A DNA stretch of 64,000 bases from Blautia glucerasea (GTDB lineage Bacteria > Bacillota > Clostridia > Lachnospirales > Lachnospiraceae), in the NCBI RefSeq assembly GCF_020537505.1, contig NZ_JAJBMO010000014.1, positions 1 through 64,000 of the forward strand. The letters run 5' to 3'. The notes under the pieces are model-generated. The model did not search any database. It saw only the letters and a program-made list of their open reading frames with translations, and was not told the DNA's origin. Below, one piece after another: positions 52,800 through 61,799 of this stretch (positions are counted from its first letter, which is position 1; each line of letters begins with the position of its first letter). The position numbers and the translations under genes are program-made.

Positions 52800-53050
52800 A
52801 ATAAAACAAATCGTTACCGTTCACTCCGTGACCAGTAAAAACAAATCAAACTCCGCTATGACGGATGAGCCTTGTTTATTTACATATAGAAGTAATAATA
52901 ATAAAAAATATAAGATATATTAATTTTACTTATGATAAAACCTATGATACTATAATAAACGAAAATGTGCAAGTCTGGCTGCGGTTTCGCGCAGTCATTC
53001 ATATTTTTTCAAAATGAAAAAGCACGCCATATTATGATTTCACATTCACG
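52800..53050. other. LysR-purL intergenic region
   Basis: About 280 bp, AT-rich. A TATAAT at 52951-52956 could be the -10 of purL, with TTTACT at 52926 as a poorly spaced -35. A small stem (CTGCG/CGCAG, 52979-52994) lies in the leader. No PurR box or purine riboswitch was recognised. Confidence 0.4.
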
Positions 53051-53064
53051 AAAGGAGTTTTCCA

Positions 53065-56000
53065 ATGAGTAACGTAAGACGAGTATACGTAGAAAAGAAA
53101 CCATCCTTTGCCGTAAAAGCCAAAGAACTGAAGCATGAGATCAGCTCTTATCTGGGCATTAAGACTGTAACAAACGTGCGGGAGCTGATCCGCTACGATG
53201 TAGAGAATATTTCAGATGATGTATTTGAAAAAGCATGCCATACCGTGTTTGCTGAGCCGCCGGTAGATGACCTTTACCTGGAGAAATTCGAGGCAGCAGA
53301 TGGCGCACATGTTTTTTCTGTAGAATTCCTTCCTGGCCAGTTTGATCAGAGAGCCGATTCCGCTGTACAGTGCGTGCAGTTCCTGGACGAAAATGCACAG
53401 CCAATCATCCGTTCTGCCACTACTTATGTGATCGAAGGTGACATTACAGAGGAAGAATTCGAGGCAATCAAGAATCACTGCATTAACCCTGTAGATTCCC
53501 GTGAGACAGGCCTTCAGAAGCCGGAGACACTGGTTGCAGATTTCAAGGATCCGGAAGATGTAAAGATCTTCGATGGCTTCCGCGACATGGAAGAGGCACC
53601 ATTAAAAGAGCTTTACAGCTCCCTGAACCTTGCTATGACATTCAAGGATTTCCTTCATATCCAGAACTATTTCAAGAACGAGGAGAAACGCGATCCATCC
53701 ATGACCGAGATCCGTGTTCTGGATACTTACTGGTCTGACCATTGCCGTCATACCACATTCTCCACTGAGCTTACACAGGTGAAATTTGACGAGGGTGATT
53801 ATAAAACTCCTATCGTTGATACCTATAACAGATATCTTTCCGACAGAGAAGTCCTTTATAAGGGACGAGACGACAAATTCGTCTGCCTGATGGATCTTGC
53901 TCTTATGGCTATGAAGAAACTGAAATCCGAAGGCAAGCTTCAGGATCAGGAAGAGTCTGACGAGATCAATGCCTGCAGTATTGTAGTGCCGGTTGATGTA
54001 AATGGAAAAGAAGAGGAATGGCTGATCAACTTTAAGAATGAGACACACAACCATCCGACGGAGATTGAGCCATTTGGTGGCGCAGCTACCTGCCTTGGCG
54101 GTGCAATCCGTGACCCGCTTTCCGGACGTACTTATGTATACCAGGCAATGCGTGTAACAGGAGCAGCAGATCCTACTGTTTCCGTAAAAGAGACTCTGAA
54201 AGGTAAGCTTCCGCAGAAGAAACTGGTTCGTGGCGCAGCTCACGGCTACAGCTCCTACGGTAACCAGATCGGTCTTGCTACCGGCTATGTAAAAGAAATC
54301 TATCATCCGAATTACGTTGCAAAACGTATGGAGATCGGTGCAGTTATGGGTGCTGCTCCAAGACGTGCAGTTATCCGTGAGAACTCTGATCCGGGAGATA
54401 TTATCATCCTTCTTGGCGGACGTACCGGACGTGACGGTATCGGTGGTGCTACCGGTTCCTCCAAGGTACATACAGAGGCTTCTATCGAGGTCTGCGGCGC
54501 TGAGGTACAGAAAGGAAATGCACCTACAGAGCGTAAGATCCAGCGTATGTTCCGTCGTGAGGAAGTCAGCTATATCATTAAGAAATGTAACGACTTCGGT
54601 GCAGGCGGTGTATCCGTAGCAATCGGAGAGCTGGCACCTGGTCTTCAGATCGACCTGGACAAAGTTCCGAAAAAATATGCAGGTCTTGACGGTACTGAGA
54701 TCGCAATTTCCGAGTCCCAGGAGCGTATGGCAGTTGTTGTTGCTCCGGAAGACGTAGAGAAATTCCTTGGTTTTGCAAACGAAGAGAACCTGGAAGCAGT
54801 TCCGGTTGCAGTTGTAACAAAAGAGCCAAGACTGGTGCTTTCCTGGAGAGGAAAAGAGGTTGTAAATATTTCCCGTGCATTCCTTGATACCAACGGTGCA
54901 CATCAGGAGACAACTGTAGAAGTTGAAATTCCGAATAAAGAGGGCAACCTTTTTGAAGAGCGTCCGGACGTAGCGGATGTAAGAGAAAAATGGCTCTCCA
55001 CACTGGCAGACTTAAATGTATGCTCCCAGAAGGGGCTTGTAGAGATGTTTGACAGCTCCATTGGTGCAGGAAGCGTTCTTATGCCTTATGGTGGTAAAAA
55101 TCAGCTTACAGAGACTCAGGCAATGGTTGCCAAGGTACCTGTACAGAATGGAACAACTAATACTGTAACTATGATGAGCTATGGCTTTGATCCATACTTA
55201 TCTTCCTGGAGCCCATATCACGGAGCTGCTTATGCAGTGACAGAATCTGTTGCAAGAATCGTGGCAGCAGGTGGTGATTATAAGAAGATCCGTTTCACCT
55301 TCCAGGAATACTTCCGTCGTATGACAGAGGATCCAAAGAGATGGAGCCAGCCATTTGCAGCACTTCTTGGTGCTTATGCAGCGCAGATGGGCTTCGGTCT
55401 TCCGTCTATCGGTGGTAAGGACAGTATGTCCGGAACCTTTAATGACATTGATGTTCCGCCAACACTGGTATCCTTCGCTGTGGATGTTGCCAAGCTTCAG
55501 GATGTGATCACACCAGAGCTGAAAAAGGCTGGAAACAAGCTGGTATGGCTTCGCGCTCCGAAGGATCAGTACGATTTACCGGACTATGCAGCAATTATGG
55601 ATCAGTACGAGAAATTACACAATGACATGCAGGCTGGAAAAGTAGTTTCTGCATATGCACTTGACCGTCACGGTATTGCGGCAGCAGTCAGCAAGATGGC
55701 ATTTGGAAATGCAATGGGCGTGAAGATCGAGCATAACCTGGATCCAAGAGACTTCTTTGCACCAGGCTTCGGCGATCTGGTTCTGGAAGTTCCGGCTGAA
55801 AAGGTTGGTCAGCTTTCCATTACTTACACAGTAATCGGTGAAGTAACAGCTGATGGTAAATTCTCCTACGGAAACGCTGAGATCACTCTGGATGAGGCTT
55901 ACAAGGCATGGACAGGCACTCTGGAGAAAGTATTCAAGACAACTTCCGGCGAAGAAAACGACGGACCAGTTGCCATGGCTGTAAAGACTAAAGACCCGGA

Positions 56001-56862
56001 AGCAACCTATGAGAATGGCGTTTATAATACTAAGAACATTTATGATTGCAAGCATAAAGTAGCAAAACCGCGCGTATTCATTCCTGTATTCCCGGGAACA
56101 AACTGTGAGTACGACAGCACCCGTGCTTTTGAGAGAGCAGGAGCTGAGGTAGACGTTAAAGTATTTAAGAACTTAAGTGCAGAGGATATCCGTGATTCTG
56201 TGGAAATTTTTGAGAAATCCATTGATCAGGCACAGATGATCATGTTCCCAGGCGGCTTCTCCGCTGGTGATGAGCCGGACGGTTCTGCGAAATTCTTTGC
56301 AACTGCATTCCAGAATGCAAAGATCAAAGAAGCTGTTATGAAGCTGTTAAATGAGAGAGATGGTCTTGCACTTGGTATCTGTAACGGATTCCAGGCGCTG
56401 ATCAAGCTGGGACTTGTTCCATACGGTGAGATCTGCGGACAGAAAGAGGATTCTCCTACACTGACCTATAACACCATCGGACGTCATATTTCCAAGATGG
56501 TTTACACAAAGGTTGTAAGCAACAAGTCTCCATGGCTGCAGAAAGCCACACTTGGCGGTGTATACTGCAACCCGGCTTCCCACGGTGAGGGACGCTTCGT
56601 AGCAAACGAGGAATGGCTTGCTAAGCTCCTTGCAAACGGTCAGGTAGCTACCCAGTATGTAAATCCAAACGGAGAGCTGGATCAGTCCGAAGAATCCAAT
56701 ATCAACGGATCTACCTATAACATTGAGGGTATCACAAGCCCGGATGGACGTGTTCTCGGTAAGATGGCACATAGCGAGCGCCGCGACAATGGCGTTGCAA
56801 TCAACATCTATGGACAGCAGGATATTCAGATCTTTGAGTCCGGTGTTGAGTACTTCAAATAA
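53065..56862 (+). CDS. purL: phosphoribosylformylglycinamidine synthase, single-chain
   Basis: The 1265-residue enzyme converts FGAR to FGAM in purine synthesis. It is the fused form, with synthase domains (about 1-980, including YWSDHCRHTTF and NETHNHPTEIEPFGGAATCLGG in two runs) and a glutaminase domain from about 1000 (FPGTNCEYDS, nucleophile in ALGICNGFQAL, and the histidine in SHGEGRF). Bacillus uses separate PurS, PurQ and PurL proteins, while many Clostridia have this long chain. The gene stands alone here with a GAAAGGAG site. Confidence 0.95.
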   Translation: MSNVRRVYVEKKPSFAVKAKELKHEISSYLGIKTVTNVRELIRYDVENISDDVFEKACHTVFAEPPVDDLYLEKFEAADGAHVFSVEFLPGQFDQRADSAVQCVQFLDENAQPIIRSATTYVIEGDITEEEFEAIKNHCINPVDSRETGLQKPETLVADFKDPEDVKIFDGFRDMEEAPLKELYSSLNLAMTFKDFLHIQNYFKNEEKRDPSMTEIRVLDTYWSDHCRHTTFSTELTQVKFDEGDYKTPIVDTYNRYLSDREVLYKGRDDKFVCLMDLALMAMKKLKSEGKLQDQEESDEINACSIVVPVDVNGKEEEWLINFKNETHNHPTEIEPFGGAATCLGGAIRDPLSGRTYVYQAMRVTGAADPTVSVKETLKGKLPQKKLVRGAAHGYSSYGNQIGLATGYVKEIYHPNYVAKRMEIGAVMGAAPRRAVIRENSDPGDIIILLGGRTGRDGIGGATGSSKVHTEASIEVCGAEVQKGNAPTERKIQRMFRREEVSYIIKKCNDFGAGGVSVAIGELAPGLQIDLDKVPKKYAGLDGTEIAISESQERMAVVVAPEDVEKFLGFANEENLEAVPVAVVTKEPRLVLSWRGKEVVNISRAFLDTNGAHQETTVEVEIPNKEGNLFEERPDVADVREKWLSTLADLNVCSQKGLVEMFDSSIGAGSVLMPYGGKNQLTETQAMVAKVPVQNGTTNTVTMMSYGFDPYLSSWSPYHGAAYAVTESVARIVAAGGDYKKIRFTFQEYFRRMTEDPKRWSQPFAALLGAYAAQMGFGLPSIGGKDSMSGTFNDIDVPPTLVSFAVDVAKLQDVITPELKKAGNKLVWLRAPKDQYDLPDYAAIMDQYEKLHNDMQAGKVVSAYALDRHGIAAAVSKMAFGNAMGVKIEHNLDPRDFFAPGFGDLVLEVPAEKVGQLSITYTVIGEVTADGKFSYGNAEITLDEAYKAWTGTLEKVFKTTSGEENDGPVAMAVKTKDPEATYENGVYNTKNIYDCKHKVAKPRVFIPVFPGTNCEYDSTRAFERAGAEVDVKVFKNLSAEDIRDSVEIFEKSIDQAQMIMFPGGFSAGDEPDGSAKFFATAFQNAKIKEAVMKLLNERDGLALGICNGFQALIKLGLVPYGEICGQKEDSPTLTYNTIGRHISKMVYTKVVSNKSPWLQKATLGGVYCNPASHGEGRFVANEEWLAKLLANGQVATQYVNPNGELDQSEESNINGSTYNIEGITSPDGRVLGKMAHSERRDNGVAINIYGQQDIQIFESGVEYFK

Positions 56863-56889
56863 AACGTTGCAAATAAAACGTTAAAAAAG

Positions 56890-56948
56890 AAATATCCTGG
56901 TAAGTACAAAGCTTTTTCCGCATTGTAACTTATCCAGGATATTTTTTG
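56890..56948 (+). terminator. terminator after purL
   Basis: AATATCCTGG plus TAAGT pair with ACTTA plus TCCAGGATATT, followed by TTTTTT. It lies 30 bp after the purL stop codon. Confidence 0.85.
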
Positions 56949-57125
56949 TATCTTCATTACTTTGATTTTCGTCACCGCGGATGCATTGCCATCAATATAG
57001 TTCTTGCGCTATATTTAATAATTTTAATGAAATATTTTCCAGGCTATTTCCATCTAATGTATGTAAAAGGAAATACAGCAATTAATTTCGTGTACTGCAG
57101 AACACAAAAAGGAGCGAAAAACCTT

Positions 57126-57635
57126 ATGGAAAATTTGGTGAAAAAGGCAAAATCCGGAGATTCCGGTGCATTTGCACAGCTCATCCGGATGAATACCCAG
57201 AGTATGTATAAAGTAGCCTGGGCCTATCTGAAGAATGACGAAGATGTGGCAGATGCCATACAGGAAACGATTTTAAAGTGTTATGAGAAGCTTTCCGCTT
57301 TAAAAAAGGATTCTTACTTCAAAACCTGGATGATTCGGATCCTGATCAATAACTGCAACGAAATGCTTCGGCACAAAGGCCGCGTTTTCCCTACGATGGA
57401 AATGGAAGAGGAAATTTTCGAGGAACCTGGCTATGTAAACTGTGAGTGGAAGGAAATCCTGGCATCCCTGGATGAGAAGTATCAGGTGGTGATGCTTTTG
57501 TATTACAGCAAATCCCTTAGTGTAAAGGAAATTGCCGCTCTTCTGGAAATCAGCCAGAATACAGTGCTTACAAGGCTCTCCAGAGCCAGAAAACAGCTTC
57601 GTGCAGAGTATGAAGGAGGATATATTCATGGATGA
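57126..57635 (+). CDS. ECF-type RNA polymerase sigma factor
   Basis: The 169-residue protein has sigma region 2 (about 10-75, with AYLKNDEDVADAIQETILKCYEKL in two runs) and region 4 (about 110-165, with LSVKEIAALLEISQNTVLTRLSRARKQLR in two runs). The ATG at 57126 is chosen because AAAGGAG lies upstream; the longer frame runs into untranslated sequence. It overlaps the next gene by 8 bp. That partner, with one membrane helix, is probably its anti-sigma factor. Confidence 0.9.
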   Translation: MENLVKKAKSGDSGAFAQLIRMNTQSMYKVAWAYLKNDEDVADAIQETILKCYEKLSALKKDSYFKTWMIRILINNCNEMLRHKGRVFPTMEMEEEIFEEPGYVNCEWKEILASLDEKYQVVMLLYYSKSLSVKEIAALLEISQNTVLTRLSRARKQLRAEYEGGYIHG

Positions 57636-58776
57636 TAAATTGTTTGATGTTTTTTCAGAAGAAACAGAAGTGCCGGAATGTGTGCTCAGGCGTGTAGATG
57701 AGACATTGGAAATGATAGAGAATTCGGCAGAGTCCGATAGAGGGTATCAGAAAGAAGAAAAAACGGGAAAAGTAATAAATGGCACTGACAGAATGGGAAA
57801 AATTGGTACACGGAAAAACTGGAAGCGCAGTTTGATCTTGACATTTGCGGCAGTGATGGCATTTGGTGCCACTGTTTTTGCTGCAGAGAAGTATATAGGC
57901 ATTTCCGGTTTTTTTCAGGAAGTTGGAAATAAGATGCCGGAAGAAGCCAAGGGGTTGATTGAAAAAGATCCGGTGCAGCAGGAAGATGGAGATTCCATTG
58001 TCACTTACACCGTGAAGGAAGCCCTTTGTGATAAGAACAGTGTCCAGGTGGTGGTGGAAGTTACAGCGAAAGAAAGAGGAAAGTATCTTCTGGCAGGACA
58101 AGATGCCTTGAATGAGGATCCTGTAAGAAATCTTGGAATTGAAAGTGATAAGACAATAGAAGAATATGCCGCAGAAAAAGGACTGACCATCGTAAAGGTC
58201 GGAGCCAGCTTTGATTTTGATTCAGATCTTGGCATTGAAACAGCAGTGGGAGATTATCGAAATCTGGAAGATGATGTAGTAGATTTCTATTCTTCCGCGG
58301 TAAAGACAAATGAGAGTAAGAATCTTACCGTTTCCTGCATCGGAACTGCCACGCTTCCGGATGCTAAGTGCGTTGATGATGTGATGCGTACAAATATTAC
58401 TTTCCAGCTGGAAGATAAGAGCCAGGGGAAAAACATGACCTATGTGCCTGTGGATGGTGAAGGGATAACTGCAGATGGAAAAGTAAAGATCCTGTCCGCA
58501 GATATAGAAGAAACAGAAGTGGGCGATTACGTCACAATCCATTGCATCTTCTTAGAAGAGTGCGACAGTATTTCCCTTGACGTAATGGATCTGAATGGAA
58601 ATCTGTGGCAGCTTTCCGACCTTGGCGGTGGTTCAGAGGTGGCAGAGTCTGGAAAAGAAGCCACTTTCCAGAGAAGCTATCAGAAAACGGACCTTGCCGA
58701 CGAAATCGGAATACGGGGATATGACTATGAAACGAATACCACGTATGAGCCGGTAAAAATGAAGCTTAAGAAATAG
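57628..58776 (+). CDS. anti-sigma-factor-like membrane protein (DUF4179-like)
   Basis: The 382-residue protein has a short cytoplasmic N-terminus (about 1-66), one membrane helix (about 67-87, SLILTFAAVMAFGATVFAA) and a large extracytoplasmic domain. That topology and its position behind an ECF sigma gene match anti-sigma factors of the DUF4179 type. The start at 57628 has AAGGAGGA inside the sigma gene and overlaps it by 8 bp. The extracellular half (YVPVDGEGI and GIRGYDYETNT near the end) is probably a sensor. The signal is unknown. Confidence 0.75.
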   Translation: MDDKLFDVFSEETEVPECVLRRVDETLEMIENSAESDRGYQKEEKTGKVINGTDRMGKIGTRKNWKRSLILTFAAVMAFGATVFAAEKYIGISGFFQEVGNKMPEEAKGLIEKDPVQQEDGDSIVTYTVKEALCDKNSVQVVVEVTAKERGKYLLAGQDALNEDPVRNLGIESDKTIEEYAAEKGLTIVKVGASFDFDSDLGIETAVGDYRNLEDDVVDFYSSAVKTNESKNLTVSCIGTATLPDAKCVDDVMRTNITFQLEDKSQGKNMTYVPVDGEGITADGKVKILSADIEETEVGDYVTIHCIFLEECDSISLDVMDLNGNLWQLSDLGGGSEVAESGKEATFQRSYQKTDLADEIGIRGYDYETNTTYEPVKMKLKK

Positions 58777-58788
58777 AATAATCGAAAA

Positions 58789-58846
58789 AAGTCCCCATTC
58801 ACTGTTTTTTGCAATTAAAACAGTGGGATGGGGACTTATTTGATTT
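58789..58846. terminator. bidirectional terminator
   Basis: AAGTCCCCAT plus CACTGTTTT pair with AAAACAGTG plus ATGGGGACTT. It lies between the converging anti-sigma-like gene (plus) and the surface protein gene (minus). Confidence 0.75.
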
Positions 58847-58858
58847 GTTAAATTAAGA

Positions 58859-60403
58859 TTATCCGAACTTTCGCATATTACTCAGATCGGAAAAATCAAT
58901 CATTTTGATTTCTTCAACGTTGCCGGTTGAACCCATTGGGCAAACGGCGTAGTTTCGCGTCTCATTTCCTATAGTAAGCTTTACCACATAATGCCATATG
59001 GACCATGATGGAGAGCCAACCGGATAATCACCAAAGCAATAATGAATATCATCAAATCCACCGACTAATTCAGCGAACTCACCGAGAATTGCCGGTGATG
59101 TGCTAGAGTCCCAACGGTAAGTTACAAAAAATGGCTCATTGGGATCTGCTGCCAGATCGACTGTATGATCGTTATATTGTGTTAAATATTTAAAGCGGCC
59201 TGGTTCTCTGAGGTAGGCACTTATAGCGTCCATCTTTTCAAAAGGAGTCATATCGGTAGTTGTAGTTTTGTTAATAATGTCAATCATCCATGCGTTTTTG
59301 GCCTGTTCATAATCCAGAACATTTAATGTCACTGTATTTGCAACCGTATAACCTGATAATGAATATTCCCTGAATTCTACAGTGTAGGTTCCTGCTTCGG
59401 AAAAATGCACGTATTTGATATAACCGCCTTTTACTTTCTCTAATGAAGTAGTTTCTGAGTCATTGTTTTCTAAAGGAATATCATCAAAGAAACGAGATGA
59501 ACCACTTCTGTATGCGCTGGTCCGAGAGTCATTTCCATTAAAAATCAAGGAAAAAGAGTTCGGATCCGGATTGTCTGTCTTTATAAAAAGAGGTTTGGGA
59601 CAATCGGTGTAAATATCTGCCTTCTGTTTGTCCAGACCATAAATTTCATATGTATATTTAGCTGGTGCAGTTTCTTCTTTATCGTATGCAGGCAGATCAG
59701 CTTTGGGAATCGGTGTGGGTGTAGGAACCGGTGTGGATGTAGGCGTTGGTGTAGGTGTAGGGGTTGCACTTTGGTGGGTACTGTTTGTCTTTTTGTTTGT
59801 TGTGCAATGGCCTGTAGAAGACCATTTGGAATAGTATTTTTTTCCTCTAACAGTCATGTAAGTGCGGGTTTGCATATAATATGTAGTCCCGGCGCGGAGG
59901 CCATTGAGAAAAATTGTGTTGTTTTTGTTACCTTTGACTGTTATAGTTTTTGCATTTTTTAGTTTTGAATTAGTGGCATAGCGCAGCTGGTAACCACTGG
60001 TCTGGGAGGTTTGTCTTTTTACTACTACAGTTGCAGCTGCTGTTTTTGCATAGATATTCATTATCTGGGCTTTCGGCGGTAAAATAACAAACTGTTTTTT
60101 AGCAGTGCCTGTATAAGTGCCTTTTCCAACAATTTGAACCGTGTAAGTTCCTACTTTTTTGCAGCCTTTAGAGTACTTTACAATATAGTTTTTCTTTTCC
60201 TTCAAGACTTTTCCTTTATAAGTTACTCGTACTTTTGGACGCTGTACCTTTTTATTATAGGTAAGCTTTGTGGCTGATAATTTAATCTTGGTATTTTTTA
60301 GCTTTACCTTTGGTGCGGCAAATACCTGGCTTGAACTGCAAAACAGAAGCAGTAAAATAATGAGGCAGAGGTGGATTTGCCGGTGTAGATGATTTTTTTT
60401 CAT
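58859..60403 (-). CDS. secreted surface protein with Ig-like, FN3 and transglutaminase-like domains
   Basis: The 514-residue protein has a signal peptide (about 1-29). A repeat-type bacterial Ig-like domain follows (about 32-107, with the VGTYTVQIVGKGTYTGT motif), then a fibronectin type III domain (about 110-205) and a TP-rich linker (about 216-235). The C-terminal domain (about 365-514, from MTPFEKMDAISAYL) resembles a transglutaminase fold, but the position of the catalytic Cys holds serine (SSTSPAILGEFAELVGG), so it is probably not active. It has no LPxTG or membrane anchor. Function unknown. Confidence 0.65.
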   Translation of the reverse strand: MKKNHLHRQIHLCLIILLLLFCSSSQVFAAPKVKLKNTKIKLSATKLTYNKKVQRPKVRVTYKGKVLKEKKNYIVKYSKGCKKVGTYTVQIVGKGTYTGTAKKQFVILPPKAQIMNIYAKTAAATVVVKRQTSQTSGYQLRYATNSKLKNAKTITVKGNKNNTIFLNGLRAGTTYYMQTRTYMTVRGKKYYSKWSSTGHCTTNKKTNSTHQSATPTPTPTPTSTPVPTPTPIPKADLPAYDKEETAPAKYTYEIYGLDKQKADIYTDCPKPLFIKTDNPDPNSFSLIFNGNDSRTSAYRSGSSRFFDDIPLENNDSETTSLEKVKGGYIKYVHFSEAGTYTVEFREYSLSGYTVANTVTLNVLDYEQAKNAWMIDIINKTTTTDMTPFEKMDAISAYLREPGRFKYLTQYNDHTVDLAADPNEPFFVTYRWDSSTSPAILGEFAELVGGFDDIHYCFGDYPVGSPSWSIWHYVVKLTIGNETRNYAVCPMGSTGNVEEIKMIDFSDLSNMRKFG

Positions 60404-60453
60404 GGCTTTTTACTCCTTTTATGATAAGTTTATTGGGTTTTGTAAAAATATAA

Positions 60454-61146
60454 CTATTTATGACCAGACCGCAGCAGCCATTTCTGGTCAATCTTTTTCA
60501 CCTCATCATCTGCAAACCGGATATGCAGTCGGACGGAATTGGACAGCTGTACGATTTCCTCTACAGTACCTTCTCCGAATTTGGGATGAGTTACCATATC
60601 GTTTACCTGGAATTTTATTTCGCTATGTTTGGCGCTTTTGTAGGCCTGTTCACGGCGGTAGGTGTCCCGGATGGGAACTGTCTTATCGTGAATAGGGTTT
60701 TTCAGAGCTTTGTCATAATCGTGCTTCAGAAGGCTTTCTCCGATTCTGTAATAAGGAGTAGGCGCGGCGCCCACAAGAGAACAGCAGTATTTCCAGGCGC
60801 TCCCGTGCTTCCCGGCCTGCCAGTTGTACTGCGCCGGTATTTTCATATTGTATTGCATATAATGGGCGTATTCGTGCTTATAAAGATCCAGGCGATCCTC
60901 TTTGGAAAGAGGCTTCTTTACGGCATAACCAATAAACAGAAGGGAAAAATAGAAGCCTTCCTTTTCATGAGAAGAAGCAGGTGTATAAGAGCCAAGTACA
61001 GCCTCATCGTAACCAAAGCGGATAGGCACAGAAGCTCCACGAAGCCCAAACCTGCGGTCAAGAGTCTGGAACAAAGCGCGGATCTGAGCTTCGTGGATTG
61101 TAGTTTCATTATCAAGAAGTTTACGGATGGATGGGTCAATGTTCAT
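60454..61146 (-). CDS. metallopeptidase-like protein (SprT-like) with CarD/PcrA-like tail
   Basis: The 230-residue protein has a zinc-protease motif HEYAH (His91, Glu92, His95) after a stretch resembling SprT-type proteins. A C-terminal domain (about 179-228, with FQVNDMVTHPKFGEGTVEEI) resembles the RNA-polymerase-binding tail of PcrA/UvrD and CarD. It has no signal peptide, so it acts inside the cell. The combination suggests a protease or peptidase-like protein brought to transcription complexes, which is inference. A GGAGTAAC site precedes the ATG. Confidence 0.6.
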   Translation of the reverse strand: MNIDPSIRKLLDNETTIHEAQIRALFQTLDRRFGLRGASVPIRFGYDEAVLGSYTPASSHEKEGFYFSLLFIGYAVKKPLSKEDRLDLYKHEYAHYMQYNMKIPAQYNWQAGKHGSAWKYCCSLVGAAPTPYYRIGESLLKHDYDKALKNPIHDKTVPIRDTYRREQAYKSAKHSEIKFQVNDMVTHPKFGEGTVEEIVQLSNSVRLHIRFADDEVKKIDQKWLLRSGHK

Positions 61147-61253
61147 GCAGTTACTCCTTTAAAAATTATTAACTGGAAAAATTACGTGCCAAGTTTTATG
61201 GCGGTCATGAGCAAGTAGTGAAGCAGACCTGGAATGTCCGCTTTATTGATGAA

Positions 61254-61282
61254 CAAAAAAAGACGCTGCAATCTGCAACATC
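61254..61282 (-). terminator. terminator of the tRNA operon
   Basis: On the minus strand GATGTTGCA, three bases, TGCAGCGTC form a 9-bp stem with two G-U pairs, followed by seven Ts. It ends the Val-Met-Met-Met tRNA transcript. Confidence 0.75.
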
Positions 61283-61287
61283 TATAA

Positions 61288-61361
61288 TAGCGAGAGGGGG
61301 ATTCGAACCCTCGACACCGCGGGTATGAACCGCGTGCTCTAGCCAACTGAGCTATCTCGCC
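61288..61361 (-). tRNA. tRNA-Met (CAT), copy 1
   Basis: The minus strand folds as a cloverleaf: acceptor GGCGAGA with TCTCGCT (G1-U72 pair), D arm GCTCAGTTGGCTAGAGC, anticodon loop TTCATAC with CAT, and T loop TTCGAAT. The normal start pair excludes initiator tRNA, and the loop fits elongator Met rather than Ile2. The T stem GAGGG/CCCCC has an A-C mismatch. CCA is not encoded. The first copy is closest to the terminator. Confidence 0.93.
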
Positions 61362-61551
61362 ATATTCATTTAAAAAGTTTTGCTGAAAAGTCTGTGCGTA
61401 TAAAAGACTATCAGCAAAATAGCGAGAGGGGGATTCGAACCCTCGACACCGCGGGTATGAACCGCGTGCTCTAGCCAACTGAGCTATCTCGCCATATTCA
61501 TTTAAAAAGTTTTGCTGAAAAGTCTGTGCGTATAAAAGACTATCAGCAAAA
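61362..61551 (-). repeat. tandem 132-bp units with terminator-like hairpins between tRNA-Met copies
   Basis: The two 58-base spacers (61362-61419 and 61494-61551) are identical. On the minus strand each contains TTTTGCTGA/TCAGCAAAA and AGTCT/AGACT arms forming a long hairpin, followed by CTTTTT. The tRNA plus spacer is therefore triplicated as a 132-bp unit. The hairpin could attenuate or guide processing of the tRNAs. Confidence 0.8.
61420..61493 (-). tRNA. tRNA-Met (CAT), copy 2
   Basis: It is identical to copy 1 over all 74 bases and lies exactly 132 bp from it, with an identical 58-base spacer. The same CAT anticodon and T-stem mismatch are present. Confidence 0.93.
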
Positions 61552-61625
61552 TAGCGAGAGGGGGATTCGAACCCTCGACACCGCGGGTATGAACCGCGTG
61601 CTCTAGCCAACTGAGCTATCTCGCC
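61552..61625 (-). tRNA. tRNA-Met (CAT), copy 3
   Basis: It is identical to copies 1 and 2 and lies 132 bp from copy 2. It is the first Met tRNA transcribed after tRNA-Val. Confidence 0.93.
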
Positions 61626-61643
61626 ATATTTATTTCATAAGTA

Positions 61644-61716
61644 TGGGGCCTATAGGGCTCGAACCTATGACCCTCTGCTTGTAAGGCAGATGCTCTCCCA
61701 GCTGAGCTAAGACCCC
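61644..61716 (-). tRNA. tRNA-Val (TAC)
   Basis: The minus strand gives GGGGTCT acceptor with AGGCCCC, D arm GCTCAGCTGGGAGAGC, anticodon loop TTACAAG with TAC, and T loop TTCGAGC. Discriminator A, no encoded CCA. It is the first gene of the tRNA operon, about 50 bp from the promoter. Confidence 0.95.
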
Positions 61717-61763
61717 ATATACAAACTGTGAAGATTTATTTCTCTTCCGCAGCTCGCTTTGCT

Positions 61764-61793
61764 ATTATACTATCAACTGTCGCAAATTGTCAA
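61764..61793 (-). promoter_or_regulatory. tRNA operon promoter
   Basis: On the minus strand TTGACA (61788-61793), 18 bp, TATAAT (61764-61769). Both hexamers are perfect consensus, as expected for a stable-RNA operon. Confidence 0.8.
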
Positions 61794-61799
61794 CAACTT

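Noticed and set aside
53602..54903. A 433-codon frame antisense to purL
   Set aside because: It has no family match or ribosome binding site and lies fully inside the conserved purL gene; it is a codon-bias shadow.
61362..61551. Evenly spaced identical repeats that could suggest a CRISPR array
   Set aside because: The repeats are tRNA genes and the spacers are identical to each other, which is the opposite of CRISPR spacers; no cas genes are present.
61182..61610. A 142-codon minus-strand frame encoding a tandem-repeat peptide with ARARGSYPRCRGFE units
   Set aside because: It is the translation of the three tRNA-Met genes and spacers; the repeat comes from the tRNA triplication, not from a protein gene.
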